A stretch of 48,954 nucleotides of DNA from positions 1-48,954 of the forward strand of contig CAZQFQ010000003.1 in assembly GCA_964592725.1 (NCBI GenBank), in the 5' to 3' direction. Shown here in pieces: positions 8,091 to 15,526 of this stretch. A program made the translations under genes and the position numbers. Origin of the DNA: PALSA-1336 sp964592725. GTDB lineage: Bacteria; Patescibacteriota; Doudnabacteria; UBA920. Below the pieces are notes generated by a model, which saw only the letters and a program-made list of their open reading frames with translations, was not told where the DNA came from and searched no databases. Within the stretch, counting starts at the first letter, position 1. Each line of letters opens with the position of its first letter.

Positions 8091-8564
8091 GTGAATAAAA
8101 AAGATTTTATAATCAATTACATCTGTAATCAGCCGCAAAAAATCAGAGCTCATTTTAATTACGATTTATTTCTTAAGGACGCCAATATTTTAATCAGTTC
8201 AAAAAAAATTAAATTAAAAGAGTTTGAAAAATTTTATACTCCTTGGCACCAAAAGAATGGTAAGATTTGTGGGACAATAGAAACAGTTGAAACTGACCCC
8301 GAATACCGCACAATAAAAATTTTGGAAGTTGTTAACTACCCAGAAAAAAAGCCAACAGGAAAATTACCAACAGTATTTGAGCCTATACCGTTGCTTACCG
8401 ATAAATCAACAAAAAAAACTTTGGTTTTAGACAGCAATCATCTACTTGGGGAAGCAATCCAAAAATTGCCAAAAAATAAATTATTTGATGTTTTTGAAAT
8501 AGTTAGCGAGAATGCCGAACTCTTGGTAAAGGATTTTAAAATAATAAACCGAGATGTAGTTTAA
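8091..8564 (+). CDS. Hypothetical protein, GTG start
   Basis: A 157-residue protein of unknown family, with a basic N-terminal half (KKIKLKEFEKFYTPWHQKN) and a beta-strand-rich middle (KICGTIETVETDPEYRTIKI). No membrane or catalytic motif is visible. It starts with GTG at 8091, five bases behind a TATAAT box, and the neighbouring genes read in the same direction. Codon use is AT-rich like the rest of the 6.8-8.8 kb island. Likely a real gene because of its length, promoter and context. Confidence 0.65.
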   Translation: MNKKDFIINYICNQPQKIRAHFNYDLFLKDANILISSKKIKLKEFEKFYTPWHQKNGKICGTIETVETDPEYRTIKILEVVNYPEKKPTGKLPTVFEPIPLLTDKSTKKTLVLDSNHLLGEAIQKLPKNKLFDVFEIVSENAELLVKDFKIINRDVV

Positions 8565-8591
8565 TTTTTTAAAATAATTAATTTATATTTT

Positions 8592-8777
8592 ATGTGGTTA
8601 TTGGTTATAATTGCCATCATCTTGTTTGTTCTTTACGAGTGGAGAAAAGAGAAAGCTTCTGAAAAACACGCTGACTGGATGATGAAGAATGACCCGGAAA
8701 TTCAAAAAGATAACGCCACCTTGAGAGGGCTTGGGTTTGATGAATATGGAAACCCCCTTTCAAAAAAATCCAAATAG
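8592..8777 (+). CDS. Small single-pass membrane protein
   Basis: A 61-residue protein with an N-terminal hydrophobic helix (residues 1-15, MWLLVIIAIILFVLY) and a charged tail (EWRKEKASEKHADWMM, ending GNPLSKKSK). A TATATT box close to the ATG gives the leaderless arrangement seen upstream. Function unknown; the size and topology fit a small membrane-associated regulator or assembly factor, but nothing specific supports that. Confidence 0.55.
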   Translation: MWLLVIIAIILFVLYEWRKEKASEKHADWMMKNDPEIQKDNATLRGLGFDEYGNPLSKKSK

Positions 8778-8856
8778 TTTGCCTGATTCGTGGTTATAAT
8801 GGACTTTTGATATTTGCAATTTCCATTCCAACTTTGTCAAACAGTGCCCACCAAAA

Positions 8857-8888
8857 TTAAAAAGCCAAGCGTTAGCTTGGCTTTTTAA
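8857..8888 (+). terminator. Terminator at the end of the island
   Basis: TTAAAAAGCCAAGC pairs with GCTTGGCTTTTTAA around GTTA. A and T tracts on both sides make it bidirectional. Confidence 0.8.
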
Positions 8889-8944
8889 TTTTGTACCGAG
8901 CGAACATGAGCTTGTCGAAGGAGAATCGAGGGGCATAAAAACAC

Positions 8945-8975
8945 AACCACGCACCGAGGACGATGCGTGGTTTTT
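8945..8975 (+). terminator. Second hairpin with T-run
   Basis: AACCACGCA pairs with TGCGTGGTT and is followed by a T-run on the + strand. The bases between this and the previous hairpin include TGAGCTTGTCGAAGG, a motif seen in intergenic repeats of many genomes. No gene is seen between 8778 and 8998. Confidence 0.6.
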
Positions 8976-8998
8976 ACATTAATGCATTATTACGGGTA

Positions 8999-9436
8999 CT
9001 ACAATATCTCCACGGAAATTTCGGGCAGGCCTTTTGGGGGTTGGGGACCGATGGCGACAAAGGCTAGCTTAACCTGAATTTGCGGATTGGTTTTGGCCAG
9101 CTTGGCCTTGGCTTTGTGCAAAGATTCCACAATTACGGCTTTTTCTTCGGCCGGAACCTGTGGTGCGCCTTTTAACGCAAACCCGCCGCATTCCGCGTGG
9201 CCGACAATGCCGAATTTCGTAACATGGTGGGCATTGATTGAAACCTTTTCAAACAGCCACATGAATGTATCCTTATGCTCCGGCTCGTGGGGCTCTGTCA
9301 TCCACAAAGGCGGACCGGCGTAGTTCAAACAATCGTAATCGCCTGGCTCAAAGCCAAAGGCGTTGGCGATCTTTATCGAGTTTTCGCCCTGCAACCTGCA
9401 ATCCATGCAGTTGATAAGCAATGAGTTACAATGCAT
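8999..9436 (-). CDS. Beta-carbonic-anhydrase-like protein
   Basis: A 145-residue protein with the two zinc-ligand motifs of beta-carbonic anhydrases in order: CMDCR (C-x-D-x-R, residues 10-14) and HAECGG (H-x-x-C, near 80). In the family these Cys, His and Asp residues hold zinc for CO2/bicarbonate interconversion. The protein is shorter than usual enzymes (about 200) and lacks the N-terminal helices, as in many CPR versions, so activity is not certain. A purine-rich GAAGGAAAAATAG precedes the ATG. It is transcribed alone, between a terminator and the ahcY region. Confidence 0.75.
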   Translation of the reverse strand: MHCNSLLINCMDCRLQGENSIKIANAFGFEPGDYDCLNYAGPPLWMTEPHEPEHKDTFMWLFEKVSINAHHVTKFGIVGHAECGGFALKGAPQVPAEEKAVIVESLHKAKAKLAKTNPQIQVKLAFVAIGPQPPKGLPEISVEIL

Positions 9437-9536
9437 CTTTTTCTATTTTTCCTTCTTTGGGATTTTGCAACCCCAAAAGTTTAGCTTATTTTTTGCTTAA
9501 TGTCAATGAAATTACAATAATTTTCAGAAAAATTTT

Positions 9537-9583
9537 ACCCTCTCTGCCGCCCTTTCGGCGGCATCTCCCCCAGAGGGGGAGAG
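9537..9583. repeat. CCCTCTCTGCC...CATCTCCCCCAGAGG repeat (family F)
   Basis: Contains two hairpins, GCCGCC-CTTTC-GGCGGC and CTCCCCC-AGA-GGGGGAG. A reverse-complement copy with a different inner hairpin lies at 42950-42993. Confidence 0.7.
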
Positions 9584-9601
9584 CTCCGCGGTTATCCTTA
9601 A

Positions 9602-10882
9602 TTAAGTGCCCTCTTGCCAACTCGCCAAATACTTTTTTTGCGCTGGGGTTAATACATCAATTTTTACCCCAAGCGCCGCCAACTTTAATCGCGACACTTT
9701 TTGGTCTATTTCTTTGGGCACTTCGTAAACCTTATTTTCCAATTGCCGATGATGTTTAACCAGCCACTCGCAGGTCAGCGCCTGGTCCGCAAAAGACATA
9801 TCCATAACCGCCGACGGGTGCCCTTCGGCCGCGCCCAAATTCATCAATCTTCCTTCGGCGATTAAATACAGTTTACGTCCGTCCTTCATCGTAAATTCTT
9901 CCAGAGAATTCCTGACCTGCCTTTTGCCTTTTGCCTCTTTTGCTAATTGCTCCCCATTAATCTCCACATTAAAGTGCCCGCTGTTGCCCAAAATCGCGCC
10001 GTCCTTCATCAGTTCAAAATGCGCCGCTGTTAAAACGTCTTTATCGCCGGTAGCCGTTAAAAATATATCGCCGATTTTTGCGGCCTGCGCCATTGGCATA
10101 ACACCAAAACCGTCCATAGCCGCCTGCAACGCCGGCAGGGGATCCACCTCGGTAACGATTACCCTCGCACCCAAACCTTTAGCGCGCAAAGCTATACCCT
10201 TGCCGCAATACCCGTATCCGGCCACAACCAAAATTTTTCCGGCCAACAAAATATTGGTGGCGCGCAACAAGCCGTCCATTGTCGACTGTCCGGTGCCGTA
10301 GTAATTGTCAAACATATGCTTAGTCGGGGTATCGTTTACGGCCACAACCGGATATTTTAAGGCGCCGTCTTTGGCCATGGCTTTTAATCTGATAACTCCG
10401 GTGGTGGTCTCTTCCTGGCCGGCCCAAACGGTTTTTAACAGCTCTTTGCGCCCGGAATGGATAAGCGAAATTACGTCGGCGCCGTCGTCTATGGTAATTT
10501 GCGGTTTGAAATCTAAAACCTGATTCAGTGCCCAATAATAATCTTTATTGGAAATATGCTTCCAGGCAAACACGTTAATGCCGCTCTCGGCCAAAGCCGC
10601 GGCAACGTCGTCCTGCGTAGACAGGGGATTGCTGCCGCACAAAGCCACTTTCGCCCCGCCGGCTTTTAAGGCGTGCATCAGCACCGCGGTTTCTTTGGTT
10701 ACGTGGAGGCACGCGGCAATTGTTATGCCTTCAAATGGTCGGCGCTTTTTTCCGCCGGAGGCGGGTCCGCCTTTGGCGGAAAAATCTTTGGCGATAATCC
10801 GCAAAACCGGCATTTCCCGTTCGGCTAAAGCGATATTTATATGCCCTTGTTTAGCAAGCTTGATGTCTTTTACTTTGTGCAT
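9602..10882 (-). CDS. ahcY: Adenosylhomocysteinase
   Basis: A 426-residue S-adenosylhomocysteine hydrolase, which splits SAH to adenosine and homocysteine and so clears the by-product of methyl transfer. Visible landmarks are CLHVTKETAVL (58-68), IDDGAD (131-136), QEETTTG (156-162), the Lys/Asp of NDTPTKHMFDN (183-193) and the NAD-binding GYGYCGKG (222-229). It ends in YLASWQEGT, as in archaeal-type enzymes, rather than the HYRY of many bacterial and eukaryotic ones. Residues 34-47 (SAKGGPASGGKK) are extra compared with the family and are encoded by a family B palindromic repeat inserted in frame. Confidence 0.96.
   Translation of the reverse strand: MHKVKDIKLAKQGHINIALAEREMPVLRIIAKDFSAKGGPASGGKKRRPFEGITIAACLHVTKETAVLMHALKAGGAKVALCGSNPLSTQDDVAAALAESGINVFAWKHISNKDYYWALNQVLDFKPQITIDDGADVISLIHSGRKELLKTVWAGQEETTTGVIRLKAMAKDGALKYPVVAVNDTPTKHMFDNYYGTGQSTMDGLLRATNILLAGKILVVAGYGYCGKGIALRAKGLGARVIVTEVDPLPALQAAMDGFGVMPMAQAAKIGDIFLTATGDKDVLTAAHFELMKDGAILGNSGHFNVEINGEQLAKEAKGKRQVRNSLEEFTMKDGRKLYLIAEGRLMNLGAAEGHPSAVMDMSFADQALTCEWLVKHHRQLENKVYEVPKEIDQKVSRLKLAALGVKIDVLTPAQKKYLASWQEGT
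10746..10784 (-). repeat. Family B palindrome inside ahcY
   Basis: TTTTCCGCC...GGCGG-TCCGCC...GGCGGAAAA, read on the - strand in frame as FSAKGGPASGGK. Other copies: 27290-27325 (in a gene), 30698-30733 and 47804-47834 (intergenic). Confidence 0.85.
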
Positions 10883-10960
10883 TTTGTGGTTGATTATTTA
10901 TTAAGCTTTAAAAGTATAACAAAAATTCGCGATTGTAGCGAGAAAAAAATCTCTAAACTC

Positions 10961-11072
10961 CGGCATCATCCTGATCCTGTCATCCGTAAAACCAAGCGAG
11001 CGAAGGATCTCTTCTTCTTCGAGATTCTTCGGCCTTCAAAAGTATGCTATTAGGGCCTCAGAATGACGCCGG
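10961..11072. repeat. GTCATTCTGAG/GAAGAATCTC repeat (family D), copy 1
   Basis: Contains CATCCTG, GGATCTC, GAGATTCTTCGG and CCTCAGAATGACGCC in inverted pairs. It fills the gap between ahcY and the DUF2127 gene; no gene is seen in it. Confidence 0.75.
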
Positions 11073-11082
11073 ACGCAAAATA

Positions 11083-11592
11083 TCATTTTGCCAGTTTCCT
11101 GGTTAAATAATTATACTCGTGCCAAATTATGATTACGAACACGGCATCAAATATAGTAAGCGCCGAAAGCAAAAGTGAATGGTCAAGCGCAATCCTAAAA
11201 ATCTGGTACAGCATAAACGAGCACAAAACGCCGATGGCAACCAAATAAGCCCAAGTTTTTTCTTTTATCAGTCCTAAAACCAGGAGTAAATTTATAATGC
11301 CGTGGGCTAAAATGTAAAGACCGGCGAAATCTTTTGTTCCGGCTGTCAAATGGTTAAGATACTGATGCGCGTAAGCCAGAAAAAAATCCTGCGGGTCCTC
11401 AAGTTGTTCGCCGCGCGACAACCTGTTTAAAATCACGGTTAAAGCACTCGGGCTTAAATAAACAAGCAAAAAACCGCTGACAGTTTCCACTAAGCCAGTG
11501 AGGGTTTTTATGCAGATGCTGATAATAAAGAATTCGTGCCAGTATTTTTCTTTTAACCTCATATTTTTAAAAATATTTAGGGATGTTCTCAC
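11083..11592 (-). CDS. DUF2127 membrane protein
   Basis: A 169-residue protein with four hydrophobic segments and the family landmarks: an early KTLTGLVETVSGFLL segment, EDPQDFFLAY in the first loop, LYILAHGIINLLLVLGLI in helix two, and a final FDAVFVIIIWHEYNYL. DUF2127 proteins are small integral membrane proteins of unknown function. The gene is single, flanked by repeats on both sides. The ATG at 11592 is the first of two possible starts; the second is at residue 11. Confidence 0.8.
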   Translation of the reverse strand: MRTSLNIFKNMRLKEKYWHEFFIISICIKTLTGLVETVSGFLLVYLSPSALTVILNRLSRGEQLEDPQDFFLAYAHQYLNHLTAGTKDFAGLYILAHGIINLLLVLGLIKEKTWAYLVAIGVLCSFMLYQIFRIALDHSLLLSALTIFDAVFVIIIWHEYNYLTRKLAK

Positions 11593-11652
11593 ATCACACC
11601 CTCTAATATGAATTATATCAAAAAACCTCCTTATTAGCGACGTAGAGCGAGC

Positions 11653-11683
11653 GAAAGTTATCCGCCTCAGGCGGATAACTTTC
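11653..11683. repeat. Perfect palindrome
   Basis: GAAAGTTATCCGCC and its complement around TCA. A second hairpin (CCTCAGAGCTCTGCTCCGAGG region) follows at about 11715-11740. Both lie in the 240-bp gap before the G1 peptidase gene. Confidence 0.7.
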
Positions 11684-11835
11684 CGAGCCCAAGGAGTCTT
11701 AATACAGGTTCAATACCTCAGAGCTCTGCTCCGAGGAACCTTTATTTAAAAGTCTTTTAAAACCGATAATTTAACAAAAAATGAAACAATTTTTTAGGAA
11801 GTTACGTAATAATAAATATAAAGGACTTGAACGAT

Positions 11836-12765
11836 ATGAAATTTAAACCAAGTATTTATAATATCGCCTTAGGCATAAGTTTAATTTTAACGGCGTCGTT
11901 AACGCTGAGCCAAAATACGGCTTTTGCCCAAACCGTGCCTACGCCTGCGCCAAATTCCGGTGCCGGAGCGAACGCCTCTTATAACTGGGCGGGGTATGTT
12001 TCTTCCGGCGGCGGTTTTTCTTCCGTTACCGGCACCTGGACAATCCCGCAAATCCCCACGGCATCGGGTTTAACAGGCGACGCGACCTGGGTAGGCATCG
12101 GCGGCGTGACCGGCACGGATTTAATCCAAGCCGGAACCCAAGCTCTTACTAATATCAATAATTCTTCCGTAACTTACCAGGCTTGGTACGAAACTTTACC
12201 CGGCTATTCCCAACCTATATCCATCACGGTAAATCCGGGAGACTCTATTACAGCCACCTTAACCGAACAGACGCAAAACCAATGGGTTATTGCTCTAAGG
12301 GATAATACCAACGGACAAAATTTCCAGACAATGGTACCTTACGATTCTTCCTTGTCCAGCGCCGAATGGATAGAGGAAATGCCCACGCAGGTCGGCGGAG
12401 GGTTTATTCCCTTGGATAATTTTGGCACGATGCAGTTTAGCGGCGGGACAACGGTAAAAAACGGGCAAACGCTGACCATAGCGCAATCCGGCGCCCAATC
12501 TATGACAATGCTTAATTCCGGCCAGCAGGCTTTAGCCACACCGTCGGGGCTTGGTTATGATGGAGCAAGTTTTAACGTGAGCCGGTCAAGCGCGGCCGCA
12601 ACTTCGCCGAGCGCAACTCCGGGCATCCGCCGCGGCTGGACAAGAACCGGCGTGGGAGTCCAAGGTTTTGGAGGATTTTCGCGGGGATCGCAAAGCATAC
12701 GCCAGTCTTACCGAGGCCAATTTTTTAGATTTCGGACAAGGCTATCTGCGCGTAAATCTTTTTAG
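11836..12765 (+). CDS. Secreted glutamic peptidase, family G1 (eqolisin-like)
   Basis: A 309-residue exported protein. Residues 1-32 form a signal peptide ending AFAQ. The mature part has the G1 beta-sandwich signatures: NWAGYVSSGG, TGTWTIPQ, ATWVGIGG, LIQAGTQ (candidate catalytic Gln) and AEWIEEMP (candidate catalytic Glu). G1 enzymes are acid endopeptidases with a Gln/Glu dyad, best known from fungi and found in some bacteria and archaea. The last 45 residues are an odd Arg/Gly-rich basic tail (RRGWTRTGVGVQGFGGFSRG), perhaps for surface attachment. AAGGA 10 bases upstream supports the ATG at 11836 rather than the TTG nine bases earlier. Confidence 0.85.
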   Translation: MKFKPSIYNIALGISLILTASLTLSQNTAFAQTVPTPAPNSGAGANASYNWAGYVSSGGGFSSVTGTWTIPQIPTASGLTGDATWVGIGGVTGTDLIQAGTQALTNINNSSVTYQAWYETLPGYSQPISITVNPGDSITATLTEQTQNQWVIALRDNTNGQNFQTMVPYDSSLSSAEWIEEMPTQVGGGFIPLDNFGTMQFSGGTTVKNGQTLTIAQSGAQSMTMLNSGQQALATPSGLGYDGASFNVSRSSAAATSPSATPGIRRGWTRTGVGVQGFGGFSRGSQSIRQSYRGQFFRFRTRLSARKSF

Positions 12766-12785
12766 AAAATTGCCTCTCTTTTAAA

Positions 12786-12861
12786 TGGAGTTAGGGGGCT
12801 AGGCCGGAGTGAGTTAGAAACAAGCAGCTTTGTTTCCGCTCGGCCTAACCCGCTTACTCCA
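12786..12861. repeat. Large intergenic hairpin
   Basis: Nested inverted arms TGGAGT/ACTCCA, TAGGCCGGAG/CTCGGCCTA and GAAACAA/TTGTTTC. The 320-bp gap 12766-13082 holds this, further short inverted repeats and the tRNA-Thr promoter, but no gene. Confidence 0.6.
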
Positions 12862-12975
12862 ACTAAGGCCTAAAACGCCGAAACAAAGACGGACGTAAGC
12901 GTAAAATTTTTGTTTCTCACAAAAACATCCTTACGAAGTTAAGGGTGCTTTTGTTAACCCTAAATTTACAAATCC

Positions 12976-13004
12976 TGGACAATTTAGCTTGTTTATAGTA
13001 GAAT
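12976..13004 (+). promoter_or_regulatory. Promoter of tRNA-Thr
   Basis: TGGACA (12976-12981), 17-base spacer, TAGAAT (12999-13004). The leader of about 70 bases before the tRNA contains a CCGCC/GGTGG-type repeat. Confidence 0.6.
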
Positions 13005-13082
13005 ATATAGAGCTTGCCGTAGCTTCCGCCTTCGTTTAAAACTTCGGTGGACAGGCAGTTGGCAGACCCACTTTCGCTTTTG

Positions 13083-13158
13083 GCCAGCGTAGCTCAGTTG
13101 GCAGAGCAGCTGTTTTGTAAACAGCAGGTCATCGGTTCAAATCCGATCGCTGGCTCCA
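13083..13158 (+). tRNA. tRNA-Thr (anticodon TGT)
   Basis: Acceptor GCCAGCG/CGCTGGC, anticodon arm GCTGT-TTTGTAA-ACAGC with anticodon TGT, T arm ATCGG-TTCAAAT-CCGAT, discriminator T and encoded CCA at 13156-13158. Confidence 0.95.
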
Positions 13159-13164
13159 CAAGAA

Positions 13165-13275
13165 GCTTCGGCGGGCAAGGCAACGGTTTTGCCGAAGGTC
13201 CGACGTAGTCCCGACTAGTCGGGACGAAGTTGGATAAACCGTAGGTCGTCGGTTCAAACCCGACCATCGGCTCCA
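13165..13275 (+). pseudogene. Decayed tRNA copy with a palindrome in its anticodon loop
   Basis: The 3' half is a well-formed tRNA end: T arm GTCGG-TTCAAAC-CCGAC, then CATCGGC-TCCA. The anticodon stem halves ACGGT (13182-13186) and ACCGT (13238-13242) are still complementary, but about 45 bases containing the palindrome GTCCCGAC-TA-GTCGGGAC separate them. A D-arm-like GCTTCGGCGGGCAAGGC precedes. The 5' acceptor strand no longer pairs. Confidence 0.55.
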
Positions 13276-13281
13276 GATTTA

Positions 13282-13311
13282 ACGGGGTGAAAATCCGACA
13301 GCTGGCTCCAC
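13282..13311 (+). pseudogene. Third tRNA 3'-end fragment
   Basis: GTGAAAATCCGACAGCTGGC followed by TCCA repeats the 3' end of the intact tRNA-Thr with four or five changes. The hairpin ACATTTTG/CAAAATGT follows directly. Confidence 0.5.
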
Positions 13312-13458
13312 ATTTTGCGCAACAAAATGTGCCCGACGAAGCCTTGGCGAAGCCGGGCTTTAAACGTCATTGATGGATCGATGGCGTTAACAGATTTTCC
13401 TGACGCCCAGGACAATCACAATTCATAACTCCTAATTCTTAATTCATAATTCCATCAT

Positions 13459-13614
13459 ATGTCCCAGGACCATCTCATAAACATGGAGTGCACGGTTTGC
13501 CATAATTTAAATTATCAAACCCAAAAGAACAAAAAAAATACCGCCAAGCGTTTGGAACTGCAAAAATTCTGCAAATTCTGCAAAAAGAAAACCTTGCACA
13601 AGGAAACCAAATAG
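13459..13614 (+). CDS. rpmG: 50S ribosomal protein L33
   Basis: A 51-residue protein of the large ribosomal subunit, too short to be noticed easily. It has the zinc-ribbon pairs CTVC (residues 11-14) and CKFC (37-40 region) and the Asn/Tyr-rich NYQTQKNKKNTAKRLELQKF core of L33. The ATG at 13459 follows a CATAAT box by eight bases, so the mRNA is probably leaderless. In many bacteria rpmG and tRNA-Trp sit just before secE-nusG; here they are together, but secE-nusG-rplK-rplA lie about 33 kb away on the other strand, so the ancestral cluster has been split. Confidence 0.93.
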   Translation: MSQDHLINMECTVCHNLNYQTQKNKKNTAKRLELQKFCKFCKKKTLHKETK

Positions 13615-13640
13615 GTTAATATAACTGATAATTTATAATT

Positions 13641-13804
13641 AGAAGCTATCTCAAAATTAGCTTTTGAGGAAAAATTGAGGAATTTTGAGCGGATTGGCCT
13701 TTAACAAATTTTGACGTTTAGCCGGAGCTAAGCGGAAAAATTTTTAAGGACAAGACGCCAAAATTACTCGATTTTAACCAAAATGGAATTTTGAGATAGC
13801 TTCT
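13641..13804 (+). mobile_element. MITE-like hairpin element, copy 2 (diverged)
   Basis: 164 bp with perfect 17-bp inverted ends AGAAGCTATCTCAAAAT, extended by TT/AA outside. The core (GAGCGGATTGGCC, CAAATTTTGACGTTTAGCC, CTAAGCGGAAAAATTTTTAA) matches copies 1 and 3. The end sequence differs from copy 1 at three positions, each matched on the opposite arm. Confidence 0.8.
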
Positions 13805-13878
13805 AATAACAAATAACTAAGACGCGCGTTATTAGTTATTATCGTTATTAGTTATTATTATGGTTATCAGTTATCCCT

Positions 13879-13952
13879 GGGGGGTTCGTATAACGGTAGT
13901 ACAACGGTCTCCAAAACCGTATGCGAAGGTCCGACTCCTTCACCCCCTGCCA
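13879..13952 (+). tRNA. tRNA-Trp (anticodon CCA)
   Basis: Acceptor GGGGGGT/ACCCCCT (one G-T pair), anticodon arm ACGGT-CTCCAAA-ACCGT with anticodon CCA, T arm GAAGG-TCCGACT-CCTTC, discriminator G, encoded CCA at 13950-13952. The upstream 13809-13875 is a run of TTAGTTATT units in both orientations. Confidence 0.95.
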
Positions 13953-14024
13953 TAGAAAGTTTTTTTATTTCCACCACCTTGCGTTTAGTCTGACCTGAAT
14001 CATTTGCATTTAATGTATTCTTTT

Positions 14025-14327
14025 ATGGAAACACACAAACACAATGACGGTTTTTTGCTGATTTCGCTGATGATTGTGTTGGCGATTATGGCTATATTGT
14101 TTGTGGTAATGTACGGCAAGTCACGTAATGGCGGGCCTAGTACGGCGCAAACATACCAAAACGATATTCAGGCGGCCAAGCAGGTTACAAATTTGCAAAA
14201 CCAACAAACCCTGGACATTCAAAACCAGCTTAATTCCCCGGGCGGCGCTCCGGCGAGCATCGGACACAGGGCAATACAGCAGGCCAAGGGGTTGCAATCA
14301 CAAAGTTCCTCCGGACAGCAATACTAA
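14025..14327 (+). CDS. Pseudopilin-like protein lacking Glu5
   Basis: A 100-residue protein with a type IV prepilin-like start: a short charged leader (METHKHND), Gly-Phe at the expected cleavage site, then a hydrophobic helix ISLMIVLAIMAILFVVM. The residue at mature position 5 is Ile or Ser rather than Glu, as in minor or tip pseudopilins. The rest is Gln/Asn/Ser-rich and looks disordered, ending SSSGQQY. No other pilus gene is near. The ATG at 14025 is chosen because it puts the leader in the normal size range; TTG and ATG starts lie 21 and 12 bases upstream. A terminator follows. Confidence 0.6.
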   Translation: METHKHNDGFLLISLMIVLAIMAILFVVMYGKSRNGGPSTAQTYQNDIQAAKQVTNLQNQQTLDIQNQLNSPGGAPASIGHRAIQQAKGLQSQSSSGQQY

Positions 14328-14355
14328 AAATTCATCAATAACCTTGTTTTACGAT

Positions 14356-14387
14356 AAAAAACCGCAACTAAGATGCTGCGGTTTTTT
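14356..14387 (+). terminator. Terminator after the pseudopilin-like gene
   Basis: AAAAAACCGCA pairs with TGCGGTTTTTT around a 10-base loop. Confidence 0.85.
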
Positions 14388-14418
14388 ATATATATCCATC
14401 AATCTCCCAATATCAACT

Positions 14419-14580
14419 AGAAGCTATCTTAAAAATCCTTCGGGCTGCAATTCCAGGATTTTGGCGTCTTGGCCTTAAAAATTTTTCCGCTTAGCTTCGG
14501 CTAAACGTCAAAATTTGTTAAGGGCCAATCCGCTCAAAATCCTGTAATTTCGCCTACAAATTATTTTTAAGACAGCTTCT
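14419..14580 (-). mobile_element. MITE-like hairpin element, copy 3 (inverted)
   Basis: 162 bp. Its reverse complement is nearly identical to copy 1 through the whole interior, but the ends are AGAAGCT-type as in copy 2. The ends pair with one mismatch. It lies four bases downstream of the fmt stop, so it would be in the 3' end of the fmt transcript. Confidence 0.8.
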
Positions 14581-14584
14581 AATA

Positions 14585-15523
14585 TCATTCTAACGAACTC
14601 CCTACAAAGTCCCTGTACCCATTTAAAAAATCGTTAACGGCAACTTCAGACTTCCCCTCGAGCTGAAGTTGTTTTATTTGCAAAAAAGTATTATTGCCGC
14701 ACGCCACAACCCCTCCTTCAAGAACTTTACCGAATCCGTAGGCATCCGTAGATTCGTGTTCAATCCGTAGATCCGTGTTAACTACACAATCAGTAATCTT
14801 TAATATCTTCCCGTTCCAAGTTGTCCAAATCCCCGGCCAAATATAAAACGCGCGGAATTGGTTGTAAATTTCAGCGGCCGATTTTGCCCAGTCAACTTTG
14901 CCGTCAGCCTTGGTGATAATTTTCGTAAAAGACGCCGCGGCTTCATCCTGGGGCAGGGGAGTAGTCTTGCCGCCGGCATAATCAGCGATAACCTGATTAA
15001 TAATTCCCGCAGAAACCTTGGCCAATTTGTCCGATAATGTAAAATAATTATCCCAAGGTTCTATGCCGGCGGCTTCTTGCGCGAGCAAAGGACCGTCGTC
15101 AATTTTTTTGTCCAGCAAAAATATGGATGTGCCGGTTTGCTCGTCGCCGTTAAGCAAAGTGAACTGAATGGGCGATGGGCCGCGATACTTTGGCAATACG
15201 GAAAAATGGACGTTAACGGTTTTATATTTCGGCAGATTGATAATTTCCATCGGTAAAATTTTCCCATAGGCGACCACCACAAAAATATCAGCTCCCAAAA
15301 CCTGTAACTCCTTATAAAAATTTTCATCTTTGATTTTTTCAGGTTTGAAAATTTTTAGCTTTAAATCATTAGCCAAAGCCGAAACCGGGCTTTCCTGCAA
15401 CTCCTGCGACCGTCCCGCTTCCGCGTCCGGTTTTGTTACCACAGCCAAAATCTCATGCTGTTTTTTTAAAGCTTCTAATATGGGCAAAGCCGCGTTGGCC
15501 GTGCCAAAAAAAACAATTTTCAT
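14585..15523 (-). CDS. fmt: Methionyl-tRNA formyltransferase
   Basis: A 312-residue enzyme that formylates Met-tRNA(fMet) from 10-formyl-tetrahydrofolate. The N-terminal Rossmann part begins KIVFFGTANAALPIL; the catalytic Asn, His and Asp are in NVHFSVLPKYRGPSPIQ and LDKKIDDGPLLAQ. The C-terminal OB domain starts near residue 205. Residues around 258-268 (NTDLRIEHESTDAYG) are encoded by an ATCCGTAG/ATTCGTG repeat (family C) and look like extra material in a loop. The deformylase gene def is in the same cluster. Confidence 0.95.
   Translation of the reverse strand: MKIVFFGTANAALPILEALKKQHEILAVVTKPDAEAGRSQELQESPVSALANDLKLKIFKPEKIKDENFYKELQVLGADIFVVVAYGKILPMEIINLPKYKTVNVHFSVLPKYRGPSPIQFTLLNGDEQTGTSIFLLDKKIDDGPLLAQEAAGIEPWDNYFTLSDKLAKVSAGIINQVIADYAGGKTTPLPQDEAAASFTKIITKADGKVDWAKSAAEIYNQFRAFYIWPGIWTTWNGKILKITDCVVNTDLRIEHESTDAYGFGKVLEGGVVACGNNTFLQIKQLQLEGKSEVAVNDFLNGYRDFVGSSLE
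14733..14781. repeat. Family C repeat inside fmt
   Basis: AATCCGTAGGCATCCGTAG, ATTCGTGTT and ATCCGTAGATCCGTGTTA units. They encode the extra loop in Fmt. Confidence 0.7.
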
Positions 15524-15526
15524 ATT

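Noticed and set aside
9924..10904. Open frames antisense to ahcY
   Set aside because: AhcY motifs are intact on the - strand; these frames only mirror its codon pattern.
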